Notes: a model not told the origin generated them from the letters alone. A stretch of DNA of 64,000 bases from Belliella baltica DSM 15883 (GCF_000265405.1 NC_018010.1:2749501-2813500); one strand, 5' to 3'. Counted from the stretch's first letter, positions 47,955-57,989 are shown. Program-made: numbers and translations.

Positions 47955-49763
47955 ATGCAAGATTCAAAGCCTCATAGTTTTCACATCCCGGTAATGGGAT
48001 TAGGATATACCTTAGAAACTCCACTCAAAGTTGCTAAATTCGGAATCTCTTCTGTAGTCTCCATCATGGATGATTCACTTTTGGAAGACATGCGAAGAGT
48101 GAAAAGCAGAAATTTAGGAGTTCCTTATTTTCCAATAAATACAAGTGTAAAAGATAGCCGTGCTTTGCGGATTACAGCTTATTTAAATTTTTTGCACGAG
48201 CAAATAGAAAATCAAATTAACCTTTTAAAATCACAATTTTTTGGTGAAGGAAATGATTTAGACACTTATTTTGAATTACTATCTGATAAACATCCTGCCA
48301 AAAAACTTTTTGAAAATTTACCATTTCTCAATGGCGAAGATAGAGTTCAGGCAGAAAATCAACTGAAGGCTTATATTCAAGGAGGTAAGATTGATGTGAA
48401 CATCATGACTAAAGTTGATAAGTTGAATTTTGATGAAAAGGGAGAGGAATTGCCTAGAGAGTTTTCTGATGCCTTATCCGCTTTGCGTGGTTTTGCAAAT
48501 AGCAAATTGAATGCATCAGTGGTGTTTTCTGCGGGTATGAATCCAGCGCTTTATAGCTATGCTGAGCAGTTCGATGCATTTTTTCCGGATCACAAAGGCG
48601 ATATTCGTAAGCGGATAATTTTGAAAGTGAGTGATTACAGATCAGCGATGATTCAAGGAAGATTTTTGGCTAAAAAAGGACTTTGGGTATCTGAATTTAG
48701 AATAGAATCAGGTCTAAATTGTGGTGGACATGCCTTTGCTACGGATGGGATTTTACTTGGACCAATCTTTGAAGAATTTAAAGAAAATAGAGAAAATCTC
48801 AATAATGTGCTTTTGGAAGCTTGTAATCAGGCTTTATTAGCTCAAGGGAAACCACTTTTGCTATCAGATGAAAAATTGAAAATCACAGTTCAAGGGGGGA
48901 TTGGAACAGCTCTTGAAAATGAATTTTTGTTGGATTATTACCGTCTAGATGGCACAGGATGGGGAAGCCCATTTTTGATGGTTCCTGAAGCTACCAATGT
49001 TGACGATGATACTTTACAAAAATTGGTTCATGCTAAGAAATCTGATTATTATCTCAGTCATGCATCGCCTTTGGGTGTCAGATTTAATAATCTCAGGACA
49101 AGCAGCTCAGAAGATCAAAGGAAAAAAAGAATAAATAAAGACCGCGCTGGCAGTCCATGTTATAAGAAGTTTCTTTCTTTCAATACTGAGTTTACGGAAA
49201 AGCCAATATGTACAGCCTCCAGACAATACCTGAATTTGAAAATGAAGGAAATGAAAAGCAAATTTTCAAATGTGATTGATTTTGAAAAGCGAACAGAAAG
49301 GTTTTTGGCAAAAGACTGTCTCTGTGAAGGTCTTGGAGCTCCAGCGCTATTGACAAATGGAGAAATTCCTGCGAGGAATCTTACTGCTGTGACTATTTGT
49401 CCTGGACCAAATTTGGCTTACTTTTCAGGTGTATTTAGCTTGAAAGAAATGGTTGGTCATATTTATGGGAAAATTTCGATCCTCCGTGATTCAGATCGTC
49501 CACATATGTTTGTAAAAGAACTTCAACTTTACATCTCTTATCTTAAGGAAGAGATTGATAATTATCTACTTGACCAACCTGCAAAATTTGAAGCTTACGT
49601 CGATAAATTTAAAGCTAACCTCAAACAAGGAGTTGCTTATTATCAAAGGTTAATTGAAGAAATTCCTGTAGATACAGAAGAGATGATTAGTAGGATGAAA
49701 AATCAATTCCAAGCAACACTAGCTGAGATTGAAGAAATTGCTGTTCCAAGCTTAGTTGATTAG
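47955..49763 (+). CDS. uncharacterised nitronate-monooxygenase-like protein with Cys-rich C-terminus
   Basis: 602 residues, no signal peptide. The first part resembles the TIM-barrel FMN enzymes of the nitronate monooxygenase type: IPVMGLGYTLETPLKVAKFG, ESGLNCGGHAFATDGILLGP (compare GxEAGGH), TVQGGIGTALENEF and WGSPFLMVPEA. The C-terminal ~200 residues hold several cysteines (SPCYKK, ICTASRQ, KDCLCEGLG, TICPGPN) that could bind iron-sulfur or zinc. I do not know a characterised homologue. The fold call is inference from motifs. It is alone, between a methyltransferase gene and the convergent nrf operon. Confidence 0.5.
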   Translation: MQDSKPHSFHIPVMGLGYTLETPLKVAKFGISSVVSIMDDSLLEDMRRVKSRNLGVPYFPINTSVKDSRALRITAYLNFLHEQIENQINLLKSQFFGEGNDLDTYFELLSDKHPAKKLFENLPFLNGEDRVQAENQLKAYIQGGKIDVNIMTKVDKLNFDEKGEELPREFSDALSALRGFANSKLNASVVFSAGMNPALYSYAEQFDAFFPDHKGDIRKRIILKVSDYRSAMIQGRFLAKKGLWVSEFRIESGLNCGGHAFATDGILLGPIFEEFKENRENLNNVLLEACNQALLAQGKPLLLSDEKLKITVQGGIGTALENEFLLDYYRLDGTGWGSPFLMVPEATNVDDDTLQKLVHAKKSDYYLSHASPLGVRFNNLRTSSSEDQRKKRINKDRAGSPCYKKFLSFNTEFTEKPICTASRQYLNLKMKEMKSKFSNVIDFEKRTERFLAKDCLCEGLGAPALLTNGEIPARNLTAVTICPGPNLAYFSGVFSLKEMVGHIYGKISILRDSDRPHMFVKELQLYISYLKEEIDNYLLDQPAKFEAYVDKFKANLKQGVAYYQRLIEEIPVDTEEMISRMKNQFQATLAEIEEIAVPSLVD

Positions 49764-49885
49764 TCTAAAAGTTATTGGTTAGCAGTTGATCAGTGGTTAG
49801 TACTGAGAGTAGGAATGAATAAAAGTAGATATCCGGCCACTCGTTGAAGTCTTACAGAATTTTAAGAAATAGTTCAAAAGGTTAA

Positions 49886-49925
49886 AATAAGACCTGTCAG
49901 ATTTTCAAATCTGACAGGTCTTATT
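49886..49925. repeat. 19-bp palindrome, copy 2 of a dispersed family
   Basis: Stem 49886-49904 with 49907-49925, loop of two bases; core ACCTGTCAGATTT. Compared with the copy at 15379 the arms differ by a C-to-T in one and the matching G-to-A in the other. It also lies between convergent genes (ends 3 bp from the CcsBA stop), so it probably serves as a bidirectional terminator. Confidence 0.7.
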
Positions 49926-49927
49926 AT

Positions 49928-52900
49928 TTATACCATCAACTTCTTTAGCTGATCTTTTTCAATTTTATTGTACTTCCAAATGGCTAGAAGAGAAATAATC
50001 AGCAATAATGCTACTATCCAATATACCCAAATAGGAATAGGGACAGGGTCTCCGGCTGCGTAGGAATGTAATCCAGAAAGGTAATAATTCACTCCAAAGG
50101 ATGTCATGATAATGGAGCTAAAAGCCCAAAGGCTTGCCAAATTAAAAATCAGACTTTTTTTGAGTGATGGGATTAGCCTTAGGTGAAGAACAATCGCATA
50201 AACGATCACAGAGATCAATGCCCACGTTTCTTTTGGATCCCAAGCCCAGTATCTTCCCCAACTTTCATTTGCCCAAACGCCACCTAAAAACGTTCCTACA
50301 GTGAGTAGGAATAAACCGATTGTAATTGACATTTCATTCACGATATTCAGCTCTTGCAAGCTGAGCCACCATTTAGCTTTTGGCAGTGAAGGTTTGAAGA
50401 TCATCAAAATTAGACTCAGTAGGGCAATAATAGCAGAAAGTGCCAAAGGTACATACCCACTCACAATGATTGCCACGTGTATTTTGAGCCAATAGGAGTG
50501 GAGCACAGGCATGAGGTTTGTAATCTCTGGATTGAGCCAATCCAAAAAACCAACAAACAGCAAAGTCCCTGAAAACAGCAATGATAATGGGATAGTGAAC
50601 TGTGATTTGTTGGAAAAGATCATCCCAAATAGTAAAACTCCCCAAGCTACAAATACCATCATCTCAAAGCCATCAGACCAGGGTGGATGCTTAGCAATAT
50701 ACCATCTCAACGCAAGATGGAACGTGAACAAGATGAATCCTATCCATGTCAAAATCACTCCAACTTTCCATGAAAGGCCTATCATTTTGGTTTGTTTGAA
50801 AAGCGATAGAATTCCTAAAGCAAGCATAACGATTCCAAGAAGCCAAAATGGACCAAACAACCGTGTTCCTAGGTTCAATTTCGTGTAAAGAAGTTCGGCT
50901 TTGATTTCGGTTTCATTTGGATAGACTTCACTTCCGGCTTTTTGTTGATAGAGTTCGATATAAGAAAGTGTCTCTTCTGCTTCTGCCCAATCATCAGTTT
51001 TGATTCCTTTGTCAACAGCTGCGAGATACAGTGAGGTAATGTTTTTGACAAATACGGCGTCGTCTTCATCAAATCCTTGCATGAATTGCTGACTTGTAAA
51101 CCAAGTATTATTTCTGTCTAACTTGTTTGGAAAAAGTCGTAAGAAATCACCAGTCAACAAGGCGTAGAAAATATTGAAACGTTCATCTATTTTGAGAATT
51201 TCTTTATCTGATTCATTTCGCTCGGACGGTTTGAGCTTATTACTAGCTTCGACCATTTCCTGCAAAAGATAATTGCCATCTTCATCTAAGAAATCCCGAA
51301 AACTTAGCCTCTCAGTTGGTTCTACTCCGAGCGTTTGAAATACATAATAAGATTTTTTTTGATCGATTTTGATCAAAGGAAGATGACTATAGGTAACCGG
51401 ATCTAATTGTACAGCGAGCAAAAACTGCTCAGAACTAAATGTCATCAGCCCACTTTCCGTTGGTACGTCGATTTTGGTCTTTCCACTGAGCTTTCTTATA
51501 ATCTCGTTGGCCAATGTATTCAAGGGCTTCATTCTTCCATCAAGATCTTGCACGATCAATTTTCCATACGCCTCAGCTTGTTCCTTAGGTGTCAAGGATA
51601 ATCTAGGGTCCTGCATGGGTACTTCCTGTGCAAATAGAGTTGAGATAGAAAGCAGTACCAGTATGACAGATGCAGCGGCTTTTTTACGGAGCATCCCAAG
51701 TTTTTTATTGAGTAATTGAAACCTACTACCTTTCGCAAAAAGTGTTAGAATCATTCCTAAAGTCAAAAGTGTGTAACCTAAATAAGTCAAATAGGTACCT
51801 GGACGATCTTGATTGACGGAAAGGATAGTCCCTTTTTCATCATTGTCATAAGAAGACTGATAGAAGCGATATCCTCGGTGATCGAGCACATTATTCATAT
51901 AAATTCTGTAGGGAAATTCTTCTCCATTTGACCTTACCATTACTTCTGAAGCATAGGAAGCTGGGCTTTGACTCCCAGGATAGCGTTCTAGATCAAAATC
52001 ATTGAGGTAAAGTTCAAACGGGAGTTTGATGTTTTTTGGACCGAAAGTGAGACTATAATTGGATCCTTCATGGGTGAAAGGATGCCAACTCGGGTTGAAG
52101 CTTACCTTGCGGATATAGGTGTTGCTAATCAATTCGCCATCTGTGTCCAAAATTTCAAGATGAACGACATCGGGCATATTTTTGGCGAGCATTTCGTCAG
52201 TTTCAGCTTGGTAGACGATAGCTGCATCTTCTACAATTGATTTTATCATAAAAGCACCGCCATTCCATTGATATAGTGAGCGCAATTGCAGCTGACTTGT
52301 TTCTCCTTCATGCATGACTCCCATCTGCTGTGTGCTCATTTCCATGATTTGTAGATGCGTATTAGTTTCTATCATCCACTTGTCAAGTTCTTTGAATATC
52401 TTGATTGGGCTTGTGGAGGTTTGTACAGTTCCCAAAGAAATATTTCCCAAAGCCAAATCATTACCTTCGGTTAGGATATAATCTTCCCTTCCAGTTCCTA
52501 TAGCAACAGCGAGATCGATGTAGGTTTCATCACCGTCGATATATGTCTCTACACCAGCTTTGATGTATTCTTTTATCCTGACTTGAAGTTTATTGTCATT
52601 GAACTCTACCTGATGAACTTCAGGGCTAAACTGATGAGGAACGATATTGATTGGTTTTTCAAATTTCAAACCTTTACTGTCTTGTGACAATTTTACTTGA
52701 AGGTAGTCTGTTGAGGTGTGAAATGAGTTTTCGGATCCTCCTTCTCTAATGTGCATTACCCCATCAACACTCAGATAGCGCGTCACGCCTGCTCCCAAAA
52801 GAATAACCACAAATGCGAGATGGAAAAGACCCACAGGCCAGCGGTTGGCATGAAGTAATTTGTATTGACTGATATGTGCTAGAAAATTAAATGCTAGCCA

Positions 52901-53062
52901 TAACATAATGATCTCAAACCACCAAGCATCATACACTAGCTTCCAAGCGACGGCTGTGCCATGATCATTTTCGATAAATGTGGCCACAGCCATAGAGACA
53001 GCAAAGGCAATTAATAAGACTAAACTAACTTTGGTTGAAAATAGAATTTTCAAAAATTTCAT
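49928..53062 (-). CDS. ccsBA: cytochrome c biogenesis protein CcsBA (ResB-ResC fusion)
   Basis: 1044 residues. The N-terminal ResB-like part has membrane helices near the start (STKVSLVLLIAFAVSMAVATF) and a large periplasmic domain. The C-terminal CcsA part carries the haem-handling WWD-type segment WGRYWAWDPKETWALISV and several membrane helices. It attaches haem to the CXXCH/K sites of exported cytochromes. It is the last gene of the nrf operon (4-bp gap to the porin), which fits a dedicated synthetase for the multihaem NrfH and NrfA, including the unusual CXXCK site. The fused form is common in Bacteroidota. Confidence 0.92.
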   Translation of the reverse strand: MKFLKILFSTKVSLVLLIAFAVSMAVATFIENDHGTAVAWKLVYDAWWFEIIMLWLAFNFLAHISQYKLLHANRWPVGLFHLAFVVILLGAGVTRYLSVDGVMHIREGGSENSFHTSTDYLQVKLSQDSKGLKFEKPINIVPHQFSPEVHQVEFNDNKLQVRIKEYIKAGVETYIDGDETYIDLAVAIGTGREDYILTEGNDLALGNISLGTVQTSTSPIKIFKELDKWMIETNTHLQIMEMSTQQMGVMHEGETSQLQLRSLYQWNGGAFMIKSIVEDAAIVYQAETDEMLAKNMPDVVHLEILDTDGELISNTYIRKVSFNPSWHPFTHEGSNYSLTFGPKNIKLPFELYLNDFDLERYPGSQSPASYASEVMVRSNGEEFPYRIYMNNVLDHRGYRFYQSSYDNDEKGTILSVNQDRPGTYLTYLGYTLLTLGMILTLFAKGSRFQLLNKKLGMLRKKAAASVILVLLSISTLFAQEVPMQDPRLSLTPKEQAEAYGKLIVQDLDGRMKPLNTLANEIIRKLSGKTKIDVPTESGLMTFSSEQFLLAVQLDPVTYSHLPLIKIDQKKSYYVFQTLGVEPTERLSFRDFLDEDGNYLLQEMVEASNKLKPSERNESDKEILKIDERFNIFYALLTGDFLRLFPNKLDRNNTWFTSQQFMQGFDEDDAVFVKNITSLYLAAVDKGIKTDDWAEAEETLSYIELYQQKAGSEVYPNETEIKAELLYTKLNLGTRLFGPFWLLGIVMLALGILSLFKQTKMIGLSWKVGVILTWIGFILFTFHLALRWYIAKHPPWSDGFEMMVFVAWGVLLFGMIFSNKSQFTIPLSLLFSGTLLFVGFLDWLNPEITNLMPVLHSYWLKIHVAIIVSGYVPLALSAIIALLSLILMIFKPSLPKAKWWLSLQELNIVNEMSITIGLFLLTVGTFLGGVWANESWGRYWAWDPKETWALISVIVYAIVLHLRLIPSLKKSLIFNLASLWAFSSIIMTSFGVNYYLSGLHSYAAGDPVPIPIWVYWIVALLLIISLLAIWKYNKIEKDQLKKLMV

Positions 53063-53066
53063 ATAC

Positions 53067-54380
53067 TTAGAGTAAAATCCCTATAAATCGATTTTTCATT
53101 GTAGGCCTAAAGATTAACATCAAGTAGGACCAATTTTGGGTGTTTTTTAAAGTGCCTCTGTTTTGCAAACTTTGGAAAGTATCTGAGTAGAGGAAATGAC
53201 TATAGCCCCCTTGGAGCGAAATAGCCGAATTGAAAATGTATCCAAAAGAAAGATCCAATTCAGTTCCCAGATTCTTGTCCAGTTGCGAAATTCCTTGAAT
53301 CACATTTTTATGTGTTAAAAAGCGATGAATGTCACCTTGGAGAAAGAATTTAGGGTTGAAGTCATACCTTCCTTTGATGTAATAATCTTGTAAGCCAACA
53401 TTGTTTTCATGCGCACCACCAACATAGAAAAGATCCATATAGCCATTAAAAAGATGATTAGTCCCGTAAAGAGGAGAGAAGGAGTTGTTTTCCAGAGTTC
53501 CAGTATTGGATGTACCGCTTAAAACTTCTAATCCAGCGACGAATCTAAATTTTTTGCCTGTTTCGGAATCTATATCAAACTGCTGAGTGACTTGTGCCGA
53601 AAGATCGAAGGCATTCACATTTCTCCCAAAATTATCTACACCAAGTTGGTAATAGTAAAAGCCACTTAAGGAGGTATTGCCCTTTTGGTATTTCAAGGTT
53701 GGAATACCAACGGTCTGTCTGTAATTGATTCCTTCATCGGTGATTGTTCCAGCTTGATTCCTGACAGCAAACTGCCTCCCATCATTCCAAAAGAGGAGAG
53801 AGAAGTTAAGCGCTCCAAATTTATTTTCATAGCGAATCATTTGCGCTGCTTTGTAATTATTGTTCATGTCATAGAAGACACCTGCGAGTCGTTGTTCACT
53901 TTGGTTATAGCCACCTCCAAAATGCAGTTTCATGTCTTCTTTTTCATATTTGACCAAAGCAAAATCGTGCGCCCTCGCTTGCAATTCCCAATCTAGGTTT
54001 CCTAGAAATCTGAAATTATCATAGTTCAATTCTTGGCGGCCGAGTTTGATTTTCCAATTTTCTCCAATATTGGTTTCCAGCCAAGCTTCATGGACAGAAA
54101 GGAAATTATCAGTTGCTTTCACTTGTGGTGTATTTCCCCAAGTCCGAATGTCTTGAATCGACATATAAAAGTTGATGTTTTCCATCTTGTAGCTAGCCTG
54201 TAGTCTTGCTCTGTGGGCGATGAATTTTGCAGGAACTTCATTTTCCAAAATAGGTCTATTGAATCCGTTTCGGAATTCACCTCTTTGAATAAATTGCCCA
54301 TCTAAATTAAATTGGGCAAATGTAGGATTAAAAGAAAGGGCCATGAAAATGGCCCCTCCTAAAAGCATTAACTTTCTCAT
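53067..54380 (-). CDS. alginate-export-family outer-membrane porin
   Basis: 437 residues. Signal peptide to about PTFAQ, then a beta-barrel of alternating strands with aromatic girdles: YKMENINFYMSIQDIRTWG, WKIKLGRQELNYDNFRFLG, GFYYYQLGVDNFG, and a terminal SYLMLIFRPTMK. The family is named for AlgE but often occurs in nrf loci, where it may help move nitrite or ammonium or small anions across the outer membrane. Lies between nrfA (19-bp gap) and ccsBA (4 bp). Confidence 0.85.
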   Translation of the reverse strand: MRKLMLLGGAIFMALSFNPTFAQFNLDGQFIQRGEFRNGFNRPILENEVPAKFIAHRARLQASYKMENINFYMSIQDIRTWGNTPQVKATDNFLSVHEAWLETNIGENWKIKLGRQELNYDNFRFLGNLDWELQARAHDFALVKYEKEDMKLHFGGGYNQSEQRLAGVFYDMNNNYKAAQMIRYENKFGALNFSLLFWNDGRQFAVRNQAGTITDEGINYRQTVGIPTLKYQKGNTSLSGFYYYQLGVDNFGRNVNAFDLSAQVTQQFDIDSETGKKFRFVAGLEVLSGTSNTGTLENNSFSPLYGTNHLFNGYMDLFYVGGAHENNVGLQDYYIKGRYDFNPKFFLQGDIHRFLTHKNVIQGISQLDKNLGTELDLSFGYIFNSAISLQGGYSHFLYSDTFQSLQNRGTLKNTQNWSYLMLIFRPTMKNRFIGILL

Positions 54381-54398
54381 TGTGCTGAGTCTGATAGG

Positions 54399-55889
54399 TT
54401 ATTTACTACTGATGACTTTTACTTCTTTTTTCGCTTCTCTAGCTTTGCCATCTTTGATCCACTGAGGGACTACTTGTTCTAAGAAGGTTTCTTTCGCCGC
54501 TTTTTCTGCTGGTATATCTAGCCCTATGTAGGCTTGAAGTATTTTTTTATCAAAGGTGGGCATGTCAACAGGTTTGTTGTGACCAAGATCAGCAAGAAGT
54601 CTTGCAAGTTTTATTCTGGTTTCTTGGGCTATGCCTGTAGCAGAGGTGACTATTCTACTGGTTTCCAAAGGAGCGTGAAAAGCTGCTCCGTGAGATGCTA
54701 CTGCATAATCCCATCTCCATTGAGAATGACGAATTCCTAGAAGAATATCTTTCATTTGAGATTCTGTGGCTCCTAATTCCCAAGCTTTTGCAGCTTCTAC
54801 ATGTGCCATTGCCAAAAGCTTTTGTAGTTTGGAGGTTCCTTCTTTGATTTTTCTTTGTCTATCATAGACATCTGTCATAAGATCACTTTCTTTCTCCCTG
54901 TGACATACGAAACAAGAGTTTTCGACATTACTCAAAGGAGAACCAATGTGGTGATCTGTGAATTTTTGACCACCTTCAGTTTTGTACGGCATGTGACAGT
55001 CTGCACAAGAAACGCCCCTTTTAGCATGCACACCTAGCGTGAAAAGTTCGTAGTCTGGATGCTGTGCTTTTAGCATTCTAGCCTTAGATAGAGGGTGAAC
55101 CCAATCTGCAAAATCTATATTATCAAAATAAGCTTCTACAGATTCTACATCCATTCCATCTTTCCAAGGAAATGTAAGGTATTGAGCATTTTCTTTTCCA
55201 GGTTTAGTTTTGTCAAAGTAATATTCCACATGGCATTGCGCACAGACTAAAGAGCGCATTTCTTGATGTGATGCTTGATTGATATCTTTTCCCATTGCCT
55301 CATAGGCTTCTATCAAAGCGGGACGGGTGATGGTTAGATTCATAGTTTCTGGATTGTGGCAATCAGCACAACCAATAGGATTGATCACTTCTTTTCCGAA
55401 ATCAGAGAGTTTTTGACTGTAATATTCGGTTACCCCCAATTCACTCATTAACCTAGGAACATCGGGACTTTTACAGGTCCAGCATGTACTTGGCATGACA
55501 CCATCTCCAGCTTCCATGGGAGAGCCAATTCGGAGAGAGTTTTGAACATCAGTGACAGCATACGCGTGTCCACGAGGTTGATTGTAATCTTTACTGAAAG
55601 CATATCCTGCCCAAAGAATAACCAATTCCGGCTGCTCGTCTAATACATCAAGGAATCCAGATGTATTGTACATACTGCTGAATGTGGTGTCTTGGGTTTT
55701 CATGTAAGATTGATATTGTCTTGGGTAGTTGAGTCCCCAGATAGAATCTCGAGGTTCTATCCCATCTATGCTGACTTTTGCCTGATAGGCAAATCTTGCC
55801 TCAGTTTTTCTATCCATGATCGTATAGGCGAGCATGGCGAGTAAAAAGACTGATAAAGCTGTAAGGCCGAAAAGAATCCAATTTTTCAT
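54399..55889 (-). CDS. nrfA: NrfA ammonia-forming cytochrome c nitrite reductase
   Basis: 496 residues. N-terminal membrane-type signal (WILFGLTALSVFLLAMLAY), then five haem sites: CWTCK near 134 (the lysine-ligated catalytic haem that defines NrfA), CADCH near 174, CAQCH near 215, CADCH near 298 and CFVCH near 328. It reduces nitrite to ammonium with six electrons in the periplasm, fed by NrfH. Preceded by nrfH (8-bp gap). Complete by length and by number of haem sites. Confidence 0.96.
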   Translation of the reverse strand: MKNWILFGLTALSVFLLAMLAYTIMDRKTEARFAYQAKVSIDGIEPRDSIWGLNYPRQYQSYMKTQDTTFSSMYNTSGFLDVLDEQPELVILWAGYAFSKDYNQPRGHAYAVTDVQNSLRIGSPMEAGDGVMPSTCWTCKSPDVPRLMSELGVTEYYSQKLSDFGKEVINPIGCADCHNPETMNLTITRPALIEAYEAMGKDINQASHQEMRSLVCAQCHVEYYFDKTKPGKENAQYLTFPWKDGMDVESVEAYFDNIDFADWVHPLSKARMLKAQHPDYELFTLGVHAKRGVSCADCHMPYKTEGGQKFTDHHIGSPLSNVENSCFVCHREKESDLMTDVYDRQRKIKEGTSKLQKLLAMAHVEAAKAWELGATESQMKDILLGIRHSQWRWDYAVASHGAAFHAPLETSRIVTSATGIAQETRIKLARLLADLGHNKPVDMPTFDKKILQAYIGLDIPAEKAAKETFLEQVVPQWIKDGKAREAKKEVKVISSK

Positions 55890-55897
55890 AGTTGTGG

Positions 55898-56545
55898 TTA
55901 TTTGATTGAGGCTTGATTTTCTTTTTTATCCATTGACTCTTTGAGCCATTTGGGAATCACACTGATATCTGCAGGTGCATGTGCTTTTATGGGTTCTATC
56001 TGATGACCAACAGCAGAGAGACTCTTTGTTCTTCCATGCGGAACTTCTCTGTGACATTCCCAACAGATTCTATCAGTTCTTTTAGCGTGATGATCATCCA
56101 CAAAAGAAGCCATTTTCGCATCTGTGACTTGTGGCTCGTGACATCTGATACAATTACTTTGGATCACTGCAATAGAAGGTTCTAGTGCTTTGATTACTTC
56201 AGGTTCAGCGCGTATGGTAAATATGGAGGCATGATAGAGTCCATCTTTGGCTTTGAAAAAATACTTATTGAAGACATTATTATGGGGTACATGGCAATCA
56301 TTGCAATGGGCAACTTCTCTATGAGAACTATTCGTCCAAGTGATATACTGTGGAGTCATGATGTGGCAATTGACACATGCCTGAGGATCATCCGATAGAT
56401 AAGATACTGCATTACTGATTCTTAAGACATAGATGCCAAGTCCAAAAATTATAGCAACCAATACGGTAGCATAAGGTCTCCATTTTCTTGGAGGGACAAG
56501 ACTATATCTAAAAAGAAATTTTTTGAAACTTTGAAATTTCGACAT
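55898..56545 (-). CDS. nrfH: NrfH tetrahaem quinol dehydrogenase
   Basis: 215 residues. One N-terminal membrane helix (YATVLVAIIFGLGIYVLRIS) followed by four haem sites: CVNCH, CNDCH, CIRCH and CWECH. It oxidises menaquinol and passes electrons to NrfA. First gene of the operon; its promoter region has a repeated TGACAAAA motif. Length is within the NrfH/NapC/NirT range. Confidence 0.93.
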   Translation of the reverse strand: MSKFQSFKKFLFRYSLVPPRKWRPYATVLVAIIFGLGIYVLRISNAVSYLSDDPQACVNCHIMTPQYITWTNSSHREVAHCNDCHVPHNNVFNKYFFKAKDGLYHASIFTIRAEPEVIKALEPSIAVIQSNCIRCHEPQVTDAKMASFVDDHHAKRTDRICWECHREVPHGRTKSLSAVGHQIEPIKAHAPADISVIPKWLKESMDKKENQASIK

Positions 56546-56598
56546 AGTGCGGGTTGAGTTGATGGTTTAAAGTTAATATCACATTTGCCATTCGTTTA

Positions 56599-56624
56599 TG
56601 ACAAAAATCATGTATGTGACAAAA
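56599..56624 (-). promoter_or_regulatory. direct repeat TGACAAAA upstream of nrfH
   Basis: Two copies of TGACAAAA, 56599-56606 and 56617-56624, spaced 18 bases start to start, about 55 bases before the nrfH start. On the operon strand each reads TTTTGTCA. They could be regulator sites or promoter -33 elements; no identity is assigned. Confidence 0.35.
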
Positions 56625-56763
56625 GTTACAAAAAAATTAATGAATAGTGAAATTATAAATATCAAGTTCTTTGTAGTTTATAAACTATTCTATCACAGAA
56701 TATCAATATTTCCTGATATATTGGAACTCAATAATCGGATTGAATTTTATAAATTTTATTTAC

Positions 56764-57813
56764 ATGAATAATATTCTTAAAAGTTTCTATTCACTGCCTG
56801 GTCTGAAGCGCAGTTATGCGTTAAAGTTTTTTGTAATCACTTTTCTCGGAATTCATATTCCATTGATTGGTTTGTCTATTTTCTTATTAGTCCTCCCGAA
56901 TGAAATTGAATCTTTAACCATATTTTGGATTGTATTGGGTTTTACCTTGTTAGGAACTGCTTTGACTTTATATATTTTGAATTATCTAATCAAACCAATT
57001 CAAAAGGCTGATCAGGCTTTGTTGCAATATATTTCTGACCGTAAAATCCCTAAATTGAGTATAGAAGGAGAAGACGAGTTGGTCAGATTGCTTCAAAGTA
57101 TGGAAAAGACAATTTTGCGAACTGAAGAATTGATAGATCAAAAAAATGATTTGATTTATTTGTTATCACATGATTTAAGAGCACCTATAGTAAAAGCTAG
57201 AGGTGTTTTTGAATTATTGAAGACAGAAACTGATAGAGAATTTGTAGAAGATATTTCTAACCAATTGGCTACTGAGATGAATGCTCAGCTAGATTTGATT
57301 GAGAGTTTACTTAGATTATTACAGGATGAACACAATAGTCGTGAGATTCCAAGAATTGATATGGAGGATTTTCAAGCTGTTTTAGATGAGGTATTAAAAA
57401 GTAGTCAAAATCAAATAGAGGAGAAAAATTTGAAAGTTGAGGTTTCAATAAATGGAAATTCACAAATTCTGGCTGAAAAAGTTTTGGTGAGACAATTGAT
57501 TTTAAATTTATTGTCAAACGCTATTAAATTTAGCAAGGATGGAGGTTCTATAAAGTTAGAAGGTAATGGAAAAATCAATTCATTTTTATTTCAAGTAAAA
57601 GATGAAGGTATTGGGTTTGATCCAAGATTGACGAGTCGGTTTTTTCAAAAATTTTCTTCCTATCAAAAAGAAGGGACTAATGGAGAAAAATCCACAGGAT
57701 TAGGATTATACATTAGCAGAAAGATAGCTGAACGCTATGGAGCAAAGCTTTCTGCTTACAGCCCTGGAGAAGATAAAGGAGCTGTTTTTGAAGTAGAGTT
57801 TCCATCTAAATAA
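56764..57813 (+). CDS. membrane sensor histidine kinase
   Basis: 349 residues from ATG 56764 (TTG 24 bp upstream is in frame but unlikely). Two membrane helices (FFVITFLGIHIPLIGLSIFL and IFWIVLGFTLLGTALTLYIL) around a short loop, a HAMP-like linker, His box LLSHDLRAPIVKARG near 136, and HATPase with NLLSNAIKFSKDG, DEGIGFDP and STGLGLYISRK. Divergent from nrfH across about 220 bp, so it might sense nitrite or redox state, but no response regulator is adjacent. This DHp type (SHDLRAPI) differs from the SHDLQEPLRM family nearby. Confidence 0.88.
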   Translation: MNNILKSFYSLPGLKRSYALKFFVITFLGIHIPLIGLSIFLLVLPNEIESLTIFWIVLGFTLLGTALTLYILNYLIKPIQKADQALLQYISDRKIPKLSIEGEDELVRLLQSMEKTILRTEELIDQKNDLIYLLSHDLRAPIVKARGVFELLKTETDREFVEDISNQLATEMNAQLDLIESLLRLLQDEHNSREIPRIDMEDFQAVLDEVLKSSQNQIEEKNLKVEVSINGNSQILAEKVLVRQLILNLLSNAIKFSKDGGSIKLEGNGKINSFLFQVKDEGIGFDPRLTSRFFQKFSSYQKEGTNGEKSTGLGLYISRKIAERYGAKLSAYSPGEDKGAVFEVEFPSK

Positions 57814-57989
57814 TGATGATAAATCTAGTCTTAAAGATTAGCTGTAAATTTTTACGTATTTAGATAAACTTTTTTGTTACAATGACTTATCTAATTGTTT
57901 GTATTGGTTAAAAACACTACCTTTCTGTTAATAAGGTTTATTTAGATCAAGCTTTATTCACCCAATTTCAAAGCATAGCCTAAAACGCA

